Shown in pieces: positions 24,897 through 33,458 of a stretch of DNA of 64,000 bases (position 1 is its first letter; the number at the start of each line of letters is the position of its first letter). Location: positions 18,852 through 82,851 of IMG/VR virus record IMGVR_UViG_3300036760_000945; one strand, written 5' to 3'. The notes below the pieces were generated by a model. It did no database searches. It had not been told where the DNA came from and worked only from the letters and a program-made list of their open reading frames with translations. The stretch is from a virus. A program made the translations under genes and the position numbers.

Positions 24897-27563
24897 CTAT
24901 CGAGGCCACGTCGTTGACGAACCTGCCTCGTCTCGCCTGCGGGTACGTACTTCATTTCTATCATGTCGGCGCCCCGAGACAAGTCCAGGGCTATCATCGC
25001 CAGTCTCGCTGCTGTTTTCCTCTCCAAAATCGCCATAATAAGCCCGGATCGCAAACGCACCCATTGCCAACGTTGCAACAACGTCTTGCGCCAGCTTGCC
25101 ACCACTTGCTTTATCCGCGATAGGATCATAGTTTTTTAGTTGGCTTCCTATGCCAGTACAGATCGAAGGCCATGAGAGCATCTTGCTTTCGAGCGATAGT
25201 CTCAGTGCAACAAGGTAACTATACCTTTTTGCGCCCGAAAAGTCAAGACCGGTTATTGAAATGACCGACTTCTTCTTGCCGTAGATATAATCCGTGCTGA
25301 TCAGCTCCGCCGTACTCTTCTGGGGCCCGGTATTGTCCACGGCAGCCAATATGGGTCCATAAGTATCGATCCACTCGATAAAACGGCTCACAAAAGGCAT
25401 GATCGAGCCTGCGCCATTACCCCACCAGAAAGCAACTATTGGACTATGCACTGGCGCCTCTGTGACATCAAAAACGATGATACAGGGAGCATTTCGGGAG
25501 GGTGCCACGCCTGTGCCTGGGTCGCCAATGATGAAATATTGGCGTCCTGCCTTACGTGGCTGTCTGAGATAGAACGCACCCATGTGCGGCAAGGTCTCCA
25601 TCTCATAACCAGCCTCGCCTTTGTCGATGGCATTCAGGACTATCTCTGATTGCCCGGCATCCAAGCAGGGATCAACAGTCGAGGCCGGGAAGTAAGAACC
25701 CTTACCCTGTGGGCGGTCCCCGGTCATGAAACGGTTGTGCAGTTCTTTGGGGATCATCTTCAGCGCAAAGCGGATCTGTTTATCGGTCGTATTCTTGTTA
25801 TACTTGGTGTCAATGTTGAATACCAGCCCGTCCTCTTTGTCCGCTGCTGCCATATCATAGAGTTGCCACAGCTCGGGGTTTTCCCACGGGTTAGAGATGA
25901 GCGAAAGCCGGCCTAGATAGGGGCGGTTCTCGGCAGTGCCGCCAGTAAGGCGGGTGACTAGGTTTGTCACCACCACCCCCAAATCGTCTATTTTCCCGGC
26001 TTCTTCGATATTGATCCAGTCGCCGCGGTAGGAAAAGATGTTTTCTGCAGTCCCCTCCTCACCCAATGTCTGAAATTCCAGAAGCGAGGAGAATTTCTTG
26101 GTGCCAATATAATACTCGAGGGCAACCTGCGGCCAGGGGCGCTTTGGCGCAGAGACAATGAGTTTTTCAAAGGGTGTGCCCTCGACCTGCTCCATTAGCG
26201 CTCGATACATAAGCATTGACTGCCAGGCACTGGGTGCAACATTCATAAACTTGAATAATTGCGTCAGCGCCGCATGATAGGCGGCACCCATCACCACGCC
26301 GACGGTTTTGCCAGAATTATGAGAGACAACACCCTCCATAACATAATTTTCGTAGCCGGGAACATGGATATCATATAGATCTATTTCTCCAACATCCTCT
26401 ATTTTAGTAATAATTGGTGTATAATAGTCCCACTTATTATTCTTGGGAGAGAAACATGGATCAGGAAGAACTTCAAATACTTGTTGATCAATTTGGGACA
26501 CAGACGGCTGTAGCAAAGCGCCTCGGGATAAGACAGCAAGATCTCTGGTATCTGGTAAAGAAAAATCACTGGCATATTCACTATGATATAACTCGCCGCA
26601 GAAAGAAGGGCTCGAAACTTGATCCTTATTCTCTAATACTGAAACATCTGGGAGATCTTGGTTGGAGTTGCCAGAGAATTGTTGATGCCCTCGAACTAAA
26701 GACCGATCCTGAGCACGTTCGTCGCTGGTTGGTTGTCCATTGTCCCCAAAAACGGAACAGGAAGCACGGTGGTGTGGGGGAAAGAAGTCCTGCCTTTGTC
26801 GATGGTGACTATTATAATAGGAAGGATAATTCTTATAACTTTGTACCCGCGCCAGAGGGGTATATGGGTCAGAAGAAATCAAATGGTTGGGTTGCAGAAC
26901 ATCGTCTTGTCGTTGAAAAGGAACTTGGCCGACTTCTTCATCCGGGCGAGGTTGTACATCATATTGATGGGGATGGAAAGAATAATCTCCCTGGAAACCT
27001 GATGACTTTCCCGACAAATCGCGAACATCTACTGTGGCACTGGGAGCAAATGCAGGCAAAATATGAGGAGCGATTAGAACATCTCCGAGCCGTAGATCGC
27101 GAGTACGTACAAACCCTTGGCTGGCAGTCATAAAACGATGATCCAGAGAGACGGTAATTGTATTACCATTAGAGAAGGAAAGTCTTTTTGCCCTGGCCTT
27201 TCCCTTGTAGAACGGCAGTGTTGCCTGGACCATTGCCCATCCTGATATGCCGCGGGCTAAAACAACTGGCGCCCTCTTATTATCAAGAAGCCACCTAAAT
27301 GATACATATCTCCCAAGTTCTACATCATAGAGATGACTATCAATGTCGGCGCAACTGATCCCACAGATGGCAACAATAAACGATTGCGTTGCCATACACA
27401 TTGTTTCTTGCCATTTACCCTCTGACTCGAAGTTCCAGTCCAGCATCCATCCGTGTTCTTGGTTTGGTTTTCTGAACCAGTAATCACAGAAAATATTGGG
27501 ATTGGCCGCCCCGGCCCTAAGAATTTCAATCTCGGCAGCAGTCATTGCGTGAATCGAGGGCAT
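24897..27563 (-). CDS. terL: Terminase large subunit precursor containing an intein
   Basis: 888 aa precursor; removal of 346 intein residues (71-416) gives about 542 aa, a normal TerL length. The exteins join as C-G-I-S/S-G-K-T, restoring the Walker A loop. Walker B is W-I-N-I-E-E-A-G near 515-522, with the coupling motif I-S-N-P-W-E-N near 555-561. The RNase H-like nuclease shows I-I-G-D-P-G-T-G near 677-684, A-V-D-N-T-G near 740-745 and a late K-L-A-Q-D-V. The enzyme packages DNA into proheads and cuts concatemers. Without splicing the ATPase site is broken, so packaging depends on the intein. Weak site AAGGAA before the ATG. Confidence 0.92.
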   Translation of the reverse strand: MPSIHAMTAAEIEILRAGAANPNIFCDYWFRKPNQEHGWMLDWNFESEGKWQETMCMATQSFIVAICGISCADIDSHLYDVELGRYVSFRWLLDNKRAPVVLARGISGWAMVQATLPFYKGKARAKRLSFSNGNTITVSLDHRFMTASQGFVRTRDLRLGDVLIAPHILPAFAPSATVDVRDLSGKSSGFQGDYSFHPHQYDVQPRPDEEVGQVPFQRQDDVLQPNHLISSDPYTPLARVQSYKNYPSYYNSHHRQRQDFFPPHHRASCSVFGDNGQPTSDERAQDRSLVRGHQQFSGNSNQDLPDVSVLENKDQVSSPSFCGELYHSEYASDFSLPDTRDLAVLSRGALLQPSVSQIDQQVFEVLPDPCFSPKNNKWDYYTPIITKIEDVGEIDLYDIHVPGYENYVMEGVVSHNSGKTVGVVMGAAYHAALTQLFKFMNVAPSAWQSMLMYRALMEQVEGTPFEKLIVSAPKRPWPQVALEYYIGTKKFSSLLEFQTLGEEGTAENIFSYRGDWINIEEAGKIDDLGVVVTNLVTRLTGGTAENRPYLGRLSLISNPWENPELWQLYDMAAADKEDGLVFNIDTKYNKNTTDKQIRFALKMIPKELHNRFMTGDRPQGKGSYFPASTVDPCLDAGQSEIVLNAIDKGEAGYEMETLPHMGAFYLRQPRKAGRQYFIIGDPGTGVAPSRNAPCIIVFDVTEAPVHSPIVAFWWGNGAGSIMPFVSRFIEWIDTYGPILAAVDNTGPQKSTAELISTDYIYGKKKSVISITGLDFSGAKRYSYLVALRLSLESKMLSWPSICTGIGSQLKNYDPIADKASGGKLAQDVVATLAMGAFAIRAYYGDFGEENSSETGDDSPGLVSGRRHDRNEVRTRRRDEAGSSTTWPR
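26420..26425 (+). promoter_or_regulatory. Possible -10 box for the antisense HNH gene
   Basis: TATAAT on the plus strand, 31 nt before the HNH ATG, inside the intein coding sequence. No convincing -35. The predicted start would leave a leader of about 24 nt holding the GGGAGAG site. Confidence 0.4.
26456..27133 (+). CDS. HNH homing endonuclease coded antisense inside the terL intein
   Basis: 225 aa on the strand opposite terL, wholly within the intein. The ATG at 26456 follows GGGAGAG by about 5 nt. The N-terminus has a helix-turn-helix-like segment (T-A-V-A-K-R-L-G-I-R-Q-Q-D-L). The C-terminal half has a clear HNH domain: E-H-R-L-V-V-E-K-E-L-G-R, H-H-I-D-G-D-G-K-N-N, and R-E-H-L-L-W-H. It is presumably the homing endonuclease that mobilises the intein. 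The C-terminal 25 or so codons overlap, in antisense, the conserved block B end of the intein, so the same DNA codes for two constrained proteins there. HNH proteins of this form are common in phages. Confidence 0.88.
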   Translation: MDQEELQILVDQFGTQTAVAKRLGIRQQDLWYLVKKNHWHIHYDITRRRKKGSKLDPYSLILKHLGDLGWSCQRIVDALELKTDPEHVRRWLVVHCPQKRNRKHGGVGERSPAFVDGDYYNRKDNSYNFVPAPEGYMGQKKSNGWVAEHRLVVEKELGRLLHPGEVVHHIDGDGKNNLPGNLMTFPTNREHLLWHWEQMQAKYEERLEHLRAVDREYVQTLGWQS

Positions 27564-27564
27564 C

Positions 27565-27858
27565 CTAGTTCCTTAGACTATCGCGTAAGAGTGCTAATCC
27601 GTTCTCCCAAATCTCGTCGGCCAGGAGTACATCCCGGTAGTCTGTTGGGAGTTCCATATTACTGAGCATCGCATCTTGCAGGAACCGGATTTCCTCCCTA
27701 TCGAAGACAAAGATCATCCGTCGGTCCTCACGTTCAAGGCATATCGGCTGGATCTTGTGAGAAAGGAAGTATTTGACTGTACCCTCACGGTCAAACTCTG
27801 CTCTATTCTCTGGTTTTACGGTCTTTCCAGGAGTAGTTGATAATACCAATCGTGCCAT
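27565..27858 (-). CDS. Unknown protein upstream of terL
   Basis: 97 aa from the ATG at 27858 (GGAG 7 nt upstream); its stop is 1 nt before the terL start. This is the position where a small terminase often lies, but there is no helix-turn-helix; the sequence looks like a small alpha/beta protein with an acidic C-terminal helix. Function not recognised. Confidence 0.7.
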   Translation of the reverse strand: MARLVLSTTPGKTVKPENRAEFDREGTVKYFLSHKIQPICLEREDRRMIFVFDREEIRFLQDAMLSNMELPTDYRDVLLADEIWENGLALLRDSLRN

Positions 27859-27926
27859 TTTGTTCTCCATTGTCCCTCTACCGTGGGACATATATAGGGT
27901 TTTTTACTCTGCTTTATTCTTATCAT

Positions 27927-28823
27927 CTATTCTACTTCTTCCAGATAGACAACGAAGCCATTTTTGACGAGCACCCACAAATTCTCGCCAACCCTGCCAA
28001 ATTCCTGGCGATCAAGTTCGGTGGGGGCCTCAAGAAGTTTGATAATGTCTCCCTCGTGAAGTCTACCACGAATACTCGCGCCCAGAGTTGGACTTGAGCG
28101 CAGTGCCGTTGATTGTACACACTTCATCTTCCAGACCTTGGGAATTGACGATATTTCAGTGGCTTTCGCCTGCTCTTTGATAACTGTGCCCAAGATAGCG
28201 GTATAGGGGAACAGGAATACCTCATCGTAGTCCTGCCCCAGGGTCTTGAGTGTGATTTCCAGTTCTTCTGGGGTACAGGCACCCATAAAAATGCCTGGGA
28301 CCTGTTTATACCCACGTGCTTGTGGCTGATTTAGTGTTTTCCAAGAGAGTAAAGGCGAGAAATAGAGGTTATCTGGTCCAATTCTGTCTTTAAGGCCGCG
28401 GAATACCTGCCCGAGTGCTGTTTTTGTCATATTCGGGCTCGCAAGTGCACCGTAAACACAGATTTTTATGGGAAAACCCACATCGGCCAGAAATCTTGTC
28501 AGTCTTTCGGCTATATCTTCTGGTAAGGGGCCCAATGTCTCATAAACACGGACAAAAACACGCGGAATTTGGTATTTCTGGACCACATCGAGCATCGGTG
28601 CCAACCAGGCGAGTTTTCTTCTCCAGGTTGGAGAGAAAATCAAAGCCGCCTCAAGCTGGTTCCCCTTTATCTCCCAGAATAACCGTTCAATTTCCGGCAT
28701 CTTGGTGTCGGCGTCCACGCTGACTATAACGAAGTCAACCCCAGTGTTCGCGAGCCGTGGAACGGTATCCCCGGGCAATCCCTGTAGGATGTCATCCTTA
28801 CTGAGAAGTACACCTATTTTCAT
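27927..28823 (-). CDS. Unknown protein with C-terminal SH3b-like domain
   Basis: 298 aa. Residues 1-225 alternate strands and helices as in a TIM barrel or other alpha/beta fold (G-V-D-F-V-I-V-S-V-D-A-D near 28-38). The last 70 residues (M-K-C-V-Q-S-T-A-L-R-S-S-P through W-V-L-V-K-N-G-F-V) match the SH3b pattern that binds cell wall. The N-terminus overlaps the HAD-like gene by 26 nt. Close to the muramidase gene, which also ends in an SH3b-like domain, so a cell-wall role is plausible. Confidence 0.6.
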   Translation of the reverse strand: MKIGVLLSKDDILQGLPGDTVPRLANTGVDFVIVSVDADTKMPEIERLFWEIKGNQLEAALIFSPTWRRKLAWLAPMLDVVQKYQIPRVFVRVYETLGPLPEDIAERLTRFLADVGFPIKICVYGALASPNMTKTALGQVFRGLKDRIGPDNLYFSPLLSWKTLNQPQARGYKQVPGIFMGACTPEELEITLKTLGQDYDEVFLFPYTAILGTVIKEQAKATEISSIPKVWKMKCVQSTALRSSPTLGASIRGRLHEGDIIKLLEAPTELDRQEFGRVGENLWVLVKNGFVVYLEEVE

Positions 28824-29367
28824 TGTGCCTCATTGCCAATATTACCTCAAGCTCTCTATCGAACTCATCAATGTTCGAAAATCTCGGTACCGAACTCGCT
28901 TCATTCCACGGTTGGGCAATCAAGAGTGCTGGAATGCCCAACTTCTTGGCTTTTAGGGCTACATCGGCAATATCGTCCACTATAAACAGTGGTTTTAGCG
29001 ATGCAATGATCTCCATCTTGTCTCCACCGTTCATCAGCAGTGTGCCTAACCGAAAATCCTCTGCATCCAGCCAGAACTGAGTTATACCAACGGCCTCTTT
29101 GGGCCGAGAGGTTACAAACCAGATCTTGAAATCTCTTGCAAGCAATTCGTTATAGACCTGTACGCCTAGAGAAATGGGCTTCAGATCGATATAGGTCTTG
29201 GGGTTGTCCACGAACCACTTTACTTCTTTCCTCCAGTACGGATGTCGCTGCTCAAGACTGACCAGGCGCCTATTTTCGTAGCCAAAGTTATAGCAATACT
29301 TCCCCTCGAAGTCGGCCAAAACCCCATCTATGTCCAGAACTACTTTCAGAGAATTGTTTCTATCCAT
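28798..29367 (-). CDS. HAD-superfamily phosphatase, 5'(3')-nucleotidase-like
   Basis: 189 aa. Motif I is V-L-D-I-D-G-V-L-A-D-F near residues 10-20, motif II F-V-T-S-R near 84-88, and motif IV I-V-D-D-I near 128-132. These mark a Mg-dependent HAD phosphatase of the 5' nucleotidase, deoxy (NT5C) type that removes phosphate from nucleotides. It could tune dNMP pools during infection; substrate not proven. Confidence 0.75.
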   Translation of the reverse strand: MDRNNSLKVVLDIDGVLADFEGKYCYNFGYENRRLVSLEQRHPYWRKEVKWFVDNPKTYIDLKPISLGVQVYNELLARDFKIWFVTSRPKEAVGITQFWLDAEDFRLGTLLMNGGDKMEIIASLKPLFIVDDIADVALKAKKLGIPALLIAQPWNEASSVPRFSNIDEFDRELEVILAMRHNENRCTSQ

Positions 29368-29383
29368 CGTTTTAGTCTCTGCC

Positions 29384-30220
29384 TTATTCTTTCTTGAGAT
29401 ATTTCAGTCGTACCCAGCCGAGTGGTATCCTGGCCCAGTCATTTACAATATCGCTTACCACAACAATCTGCCCAATAGCTATGCGGCTAACTATTTTACA
29501 ATTGAGGCCATCGTTAGGGGTTTTAAAGATCCATGAGGCCGCCAAGACGGTATAGTTTCCTACTGGCGGGGGCGAAGGAGGAAGAATTGCCGGCGGCGTA
29601 GATGCGAATTTATACAATTCTTCTACGGTCCCGTGGAATAGGTTTTGATCTACGTCAAGACTTTCGCAACCGTATGCTTCGCCTTTACCTCTATCTGTAT
29701 ACTGCCAAAACGTCCATGTTGCCCATGGCCTGGGAGTCTTTATAAAGATTTCCCAACTATACCATGCCAGCCAGAATGGGAATATTTTCCAGCCAATGTC
29801 TACCGAACCAAATTCGTTCCAGTAATAATAACCGGAATAAATCGCGGGGATCTTCCCAAGTTTATCCTTTACATACTGTAGGAAGTTCCACAACCTCCCC
29901 CGTGCTTCGGCAGGACTTGGCTGGCCACTTGTTAACTTTTGCTCAAAGTCACAAACGGGCGGCAATTCACCGGGATCATCCTTGAGCAAACCCGTAAACA
30001 GCTTAGCCTGTTCGAGTTCACTCATTCTAAAATCCAGATAGTGATATGCACCGCGTAAAAGCCCTACTTTCTTTGCGGCTCTCCAGTATTCTAAGAAACG
30101 TAAATCTGCAATACGCTGAGACGCCTTGATATATACAAATGTTGCACCGTTCGCAAGCATTTTTGCAAAGTCTACTTCACCATCCCACCAACTTATGTCT
30201 ACGCCAATTGCTCTAGTCAT
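29384..30220 (-). CDS. Endolysin: GH25 muramidase with C-terminal SH3-like domain
   Basis: 278 aa from the ATG at 30220 (AGGAGA 7 nt upstream; the longer frame lacks a site). The GH25 barrel shows G-V-D-I-S-W-W-D-G near residues 6-14, Y-I-K-A-S near 31-35 and the catalytic D-F-E near 92-94. A proline-rich linker (about 206-214) precedes an SH3-like wall-binding domain (about 216-278). It cuts the N-acetylmuramic acid-GlcNAc bond of peptidoglycan at lysis. No holin was recognised next to it. Confidence 0.85.
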   Translation of the reverse strand: MTRAIGVDISWWDGEVDFAKMLANGATFVYIKASQRIADLRFLEYWRAAKKVGLLRGAYHYLDFRMSELEQAKLFTGLLKDDPGELPPVCDFEQKLTSGQPSPAEARGRLWNFLQYVKDKLGKIPAIYSGYYYWNEFGSVDIGWKIFPFWLAWYSWEIFIKTPRPWATWTFWQYTDRGKGEAYGCESLDVDQNLFHGTVEELYKFASTPPAILPPSPPPVGNYTVLAASWIFKTPNDGLNCKIVSRIAIGQIVVVSDIVNDWARIPLGWVRLKYLKKE

Positions 30221-30524
30221 GATTTTTCTCCTTGCTATCAAGATCTTTGAGTAACAACGAGGTATCCATGCCAATGTCTCCAAGAAACTGGTATAGCGAG
30301 GTTTCGAGGCCCGATATCTGCTCGTGGGGCAAACTAAACTGGAGATGATAATTTATCGCTTCAAGTACTTCGTGTAACACCGTTGACTCCTGCGACTGCC
30401 TGTGTTGGTCCGGGTCAACATTGATAATCTGTTTCACGGTATGGAGTCTCCCGGCCTGATCCATGCCGCCGTTCTCCATAGAGGGCGAATATTTCAATTT
30501 ATAATTGTAGCCGAATATTCTCAT
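30213..30524 (-). CDS. Putative zinc metallopeptidase-like small protein
   Basis: 103 aa. The segment T-V-L-H-E-V-L-E-A-I-N-Y (about residues 48-59) followed by L-P-H-E-Q-I-S-G-L-E matches a phage family with a degenerate H-E-x-x-x metallopeptidase-like helix. The ATG overlaps the HNH stop by 4 nt and its ribosome site lies inside the HNH gene. Confidence 0.6.
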   Translation of the reverse strand: MRIFGYNYKLKYSPSMENGGMDQAGRLHTVKQIINVDPDQHRQSQESTVLHEVLEAINYHLQFSLPHEQISGLETSLYQFLGDIGMDTSLLLKDLDSKEKNHD

Positions 30525-31126
30525 TTTGTCTCCTTCTTTCCTACTTTCTGCAGATAATTAATTGCACTTATTAGAATTTCTGTCGAGTCGTTGGCACTGC
30601 CAAGCATTGTATTGCATTTAGTACATAGAAATCCACGGATTTTACCCGTAGAATGATCATGATCTACGGCAAGATGTCTCCCATTGGGAGAACCGCCACA
30701 GATAGCGCAAATGCCTCCTTGATTAACAAGGATCACACTATATTCCTCAAGAGTTAGGCCATGGTCTCTTTTAAGACTGCCTCTTCTGCCTCTGATAGTA
30801 CCATTTTCTTTGTGGCTTCTGTGATATTCTCTGTTCTTGGCGCGAATTTCTTCTCCTTTTTCTTTATAATAACTGATCCCATAGGAGCATCTTTCCTTTT
30901 TATGCTCCTCATAATATTTTTTGCTACCGGCTACTATTTCTTCACTGTGCCTCTGGCGATATTCGGCTTGTTTAGCCAAAATAATTTCCTTATTCTTCTT
31001 ATAATAATTATGACTTCTGGAGGTAATTTTCCTCTTGTTTTCTATATAATACCTGGCATCATAGGCACTTGTTTCCTCTTTATGTTTCTTGCGATACTCT
31101 CTCTGATATTCTCTCCTATTTGCCAT
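30521..31126 (-). CDS. HNH/endonuclease VII-like nuclease with N-terminal repeats
   Basis: 201 aa from the ATG at 31126 (AGGAGA). Residues about 1-120 consist of degenerate Lys/Glu/Tyr repeats of about 17 residues around Y-Y-K-K-N-K-E-I, likely DNA-contacting helices. The C-terminal domain is recombination-endonuclease-VII-like: C-A-I-C-G, V-D-H-D-H-S-T-G, G-F-L-C-T-K-C-N. It is probably a mobile free-standing nuclease. Both ends overlap neighbours: the start lies in the tail of the upstream gene, and the last codons hold the ribosome site and start of the next gene. Confidence 0.8.
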   Translation of the reverse strand: MANRREYQREYRKKHKEETSAYDARYYIENKRKITSRSHNYYKKNKEIILAKQAEYRQRHSEEIVAGSKKYYEEHKKERCSYGISYYKEKGEEIRAKNREYHRSHKENGTIRGRRGSLKRDHGLTLEEYSVILVNQGGICAICGGSPNGRHLAVDHDHSTGKIRGFLCTKCNTMLGSANDSTEILISAINYLQKVGKKETK

Positions 31127-31394
31127 CGGTCTTCTCCTTTTTTGATAGAAGCCAAAAAATAGCCAGGTATTGATCGGCAATGCGCCGATCGCTTTCTTTC
31201 TCTTGTTCACTCAGTTCCTTGTATTTCCGGGACATTTGCGCGGTCCAGCGATCAACGAAGTCCTTCGGCAGCGTCCAGGTGCCGTTATCGTTGAATACAC
31301 CCTTGCCGAACATATAACTGAGCCACTTCGTCCATACTCGGTGTGCGTGGTCTGCTATTGCCTCTCGCAGAGGTTGTTTGACATCATCGCCCAT
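31116..31394 (-). CDS. Conserved phage protein of unknown function
   Basis: 92 aa. The pattern H-R-V-W-T-K-W-L-S-Y-M-F, V-D-R-W, Y-K-E-L-S-E-Q-E-K-E-S-D-R recurs in many phage genomes, but no function is known to me. First gene after the extended -10 promoter at 31426-31434; leader about 25 nt with only a weak AGG site. Confidence 0.7.
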   Translation of the reverse strand: MGDDVKQPLREAIADHAHRVWTKWLSYMFGKGVFNDNGTWTLPKDFVDRWTAQMSRKYKELSEQEKESDRRIADQYLAIFWLLSKKEKTDGK

Positions 31395-31425
31395 GGCAAC
31401 CTGCCTTTTAGTATTCCTAGAGAAG

Positions 31426-31434
31426 ATTATACCA
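31426..31434 (-). promoter_or_regulatory. Extended -10 promoter TGGTATAAT
   Basis: Minus-strand TATGGTATAAT 32 nt before the ATG at 31394, directly after the stop of the glycan cluster's last gene. Probably starts the transcript for the nuclease, lysin and packaging genes. Confidence 0.65.
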
Positions 31435-31436
31435 TA

Positions 31437-33458
31437 TTATCTAATTCGTATAGCACTCCACAAACGCTCGACTTGATTGAAAGAGGCCCAATTGCCGGTA
31501 GGTATTACTTCTTCATCTACAACCCTGCAGACACCAGGATATTTAGGCAACTCGTGATCGTGAAAAGCTATATAACCGCCAATCGGCACAAATTTATTCC
31601 AGGCAAGCCAATCGGCGTGCACGTCCTCATATTTGTGACTGCCATCGATAAACAATAGATTAATGGGCTTGCCGCGCTTGGCGGCGGCCCTTAGGCTGGT
31701 CGTCATGTGTGGATGTATAAAGGACGGGAAACTGCCAAAGATCGAGATAATCTGTTCTTTGAAGATCTTTGGGGTTTCGGGCAAATGATAACGTAATGAA
31801 CCGGTACGCCCCATGGTCCAAATATCGATAGTATGCAACACTGCAGTAGTGTTCTCCGCAATCACCAATCCCATCCCCAAATAGCACGTGGACATACCCC
31901 GATAGGGACCTATCTCGACAATCGCACCGTCCTTGGGAATTTGGGTTGCCAGGTATGTCAAATACTCACCCTCCATTGGACTGATCCTGCCGTCTAGCTG
32001 GGCCAGCTTCTTCTTTTTGTCAATTAGGTCTGGCGTAAACACCACCACCGGTTCATTGCGCGCTATCTTTCTCTGCATATTCACGATCGTATCGGGCACG
32101 ACCTCTTGCACGCGCGCAAGTAGTAAATCCATGTCGCCGTGCGCCCCAGTGGCATGAAATTCGCCGCGGATGGCCTTGATATGCTTGAGTGGGACTAAGT
32201 CTTCGAGTATCTCGTATTCTGCGCCCTCGCAATCTATTAAGAGTAAAGAAATGGGTCTTTTGGTGCCCGTTACGGTGCTCAAGATTTTAGACAATGTGAT
32301 TGAGGGTACTTCTGGATCCCCGCCGGCGCCATAGATATGATGAGCACCACTATTCTTGCCCATGCTCATCCTTATTTTACGCCCATCTTTGGTAACAGCT
32401 AGATGATGAACCTTGACGAGATCAGTCAGTTTATTCTGCTGGATATTCTTGATAAGCCTCCCATAATTGAAAGGTGACGCCTCAAAGACATAGACACGAC
32501 AGCCATACTTCTTTGCCAGGGTCATACTGACTTCGCCAACGTGTCCGCCAATCTCTATCACGATATCTTTGGGGCCAAGTCCCCAGGTATCGGTACGATA
32601 GTCCGTTTGTATCTCCTTTAGTATAACCTTCTCCTCCCAACCCGGGTCCGCAAATACAAGGCCCAATGGATTAAGTGGATCGGTCACTGCCCGCTTTCCT
32701 TTCATTTCCACCAATTTTGGTGATGGATAACCGTCCCTTGGTATTGGATGCAAATCCCTGGCTAGTCCCCACATGTGGTAGACGAGGGTGTTCTCGTCGG
32801 GACTATTGTTGTTCCAGTCATTAGTAAGTCTCAACACCTTGACATCAGGGCAATTCTTCATTGCCCGAAGAAACGCCATTTCTTCCTGCCAGTTAGGTAT
32901 ACGTTTCCATTGTCTGTACCATTCATCGAAGAGTGTCGCAAGGCGCTCGTTCTTGTGGAAGAAAATGACTCCTGAATTGATATATGGGTGTTTATCTGGC
33001 GGATATCCGGTAAGGAACTTGCTAGTATGGTCTCTTTCCTTCCTCGGCGCATTCCAGTCCGGCTTTTTATTGTCTGGCTTGAACAAGTCCTCCAACATCC
33101 ACCGACATCCCTTGGATATGCACATATCATATTCCTTGAGATAGTCAAACCCAGGCATTATATCCCCCCATACCTCGGTGTCTGCATCGAGATAAAGATT
33201 GTACTCGAATGGAGTATATTTGTACAAAAACGGCTTTACGTTGCCGGCCCAAAATCTAAGTCGTCCAGGCACCGTTTCTGGCCCCCAGGGATTATTCCCT
33301 TCCCATTGAATAAAAGTTGTTCCAGGTACTTTGTGTGTCCCTATAGAAATAACAGGAAGATCTATCTTCTGCGCCCTAACCGACTTAAGACTCTCGATGG
33401 CAGCAAGTACCGATACAGGACCAAAGGTCATATATATTATTCCGAGATTCTCGCTCAT
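31437..33458 (-). CDS. Trifunctional glycosyltransferase-methyltransferase-methyltransferase
   Basis: 673 aa with three enzyme domains. Residues 1-255: GT8-like glycosyltransferase with L-Y-L-D-A-D-T-E near 88-95. Residues about 270-475: FkbM-type methyltransferase with V-I-E-I-G-G-H-V-G-E near 300-309 and L-L-I-D-C-E-G-A-E near 406-414. Residues about 480-673: a second class I methyltransferase with V-E-I-G-P-Y-R-G-M-S-T near 514-524 and F-I-D-G-S-H-K-Y-E-D near 603-612. It would add and methylate a sugar. The glycosyltransferase part is paralogous to the gene at 34683-35402. ATGA overlap with the upstream gene. The acceptor could be a virion protein or a host surface glycan. Confidence 0.85.
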   Translation of the reverse strand: MSENLGIIYMTFGPVSVLAAIESLKSVRAQKIDLPVISIGTHKVPGTTFIQWEGNNPWGPETVPGRLRFWAGNVKPFLYKYTPFEYNLYLDADTEVWGDIMPGFDYLKEYDMCISKGCRWMLEDLFKPDNKKPDWNAPRKERDHTSKFLTGYPPDKHPYINSGVIFFHKNERLATLFDEWYRQWKRIPNWQEEMAFLRAMKNCPDVKVLRLTNDWNNNSPDENTLVYHMWGLARDLHPIPRDGYPSPKLVEMKGKRAVTDPLNPLGLVFADPGWEEKVILKEIQTDYRTDTWGLGPKDIVIEIGGHVGEVSMTLAKKYGCRVYVFEASPFNYGRLIKNIQQNKLTDLVKVHHLAVTKDGRKIRMSMGKNSGAHHIYGAGGDPEVPSITLSKILSTVTGTKRPISLLLIDCEGAEYEILEDLVPLKHIKAIRGEFHATGAHGDMDLLLARVQEVVPDTIVNMQRKIARNEPVVVFTPDLIDKKKKLAQLDGRISPMEGEYLTYLATQIPKDGAIVEIGPYRGMSTCYLGMGLVIAENTTAVLHTIDIWTMGRTGSLRYHLPETPKIFKEQIISIFGSFPSFIHPHMTTSLRAAAKRGKPINLLFIDGSHKYEDVHADWLAWNKFVPIGGYIAFHDHELPKYPGVCRVVDEEVIPTGNWASFNQVERLWSAIRIR

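Larger units (their letters stand above)
26316..27353 (-). mobile_element. Class 1 intein in the Walker A motif of terL
   Basis: Starts with Cys71, ends with the V-V-S-H-N block, and the next residue is Ser, so all splice-junction residues are present. Block B lies near residues 134-163 (N-T-I-T-V-S-L-D-H-R-F, then L-R-L-G-D-V-L-I). Block F is D-I-H-V-P-G-Y-E-N-Y-V. Between them residues about 172-377 show no LAGLIDADG or other endonuclease motif in the sense frame and look like arbitrary His/Gln/Ser/Pro-rich sequence; the antisense strand of this stretch codes for an HNH protein. Confidence 0.9.

Noticed and set aside
26733-27002. Other plus-strand ORF inside the intein
   Set aside because: Shadow frame of the HNH gene with no motif or ribosome site.
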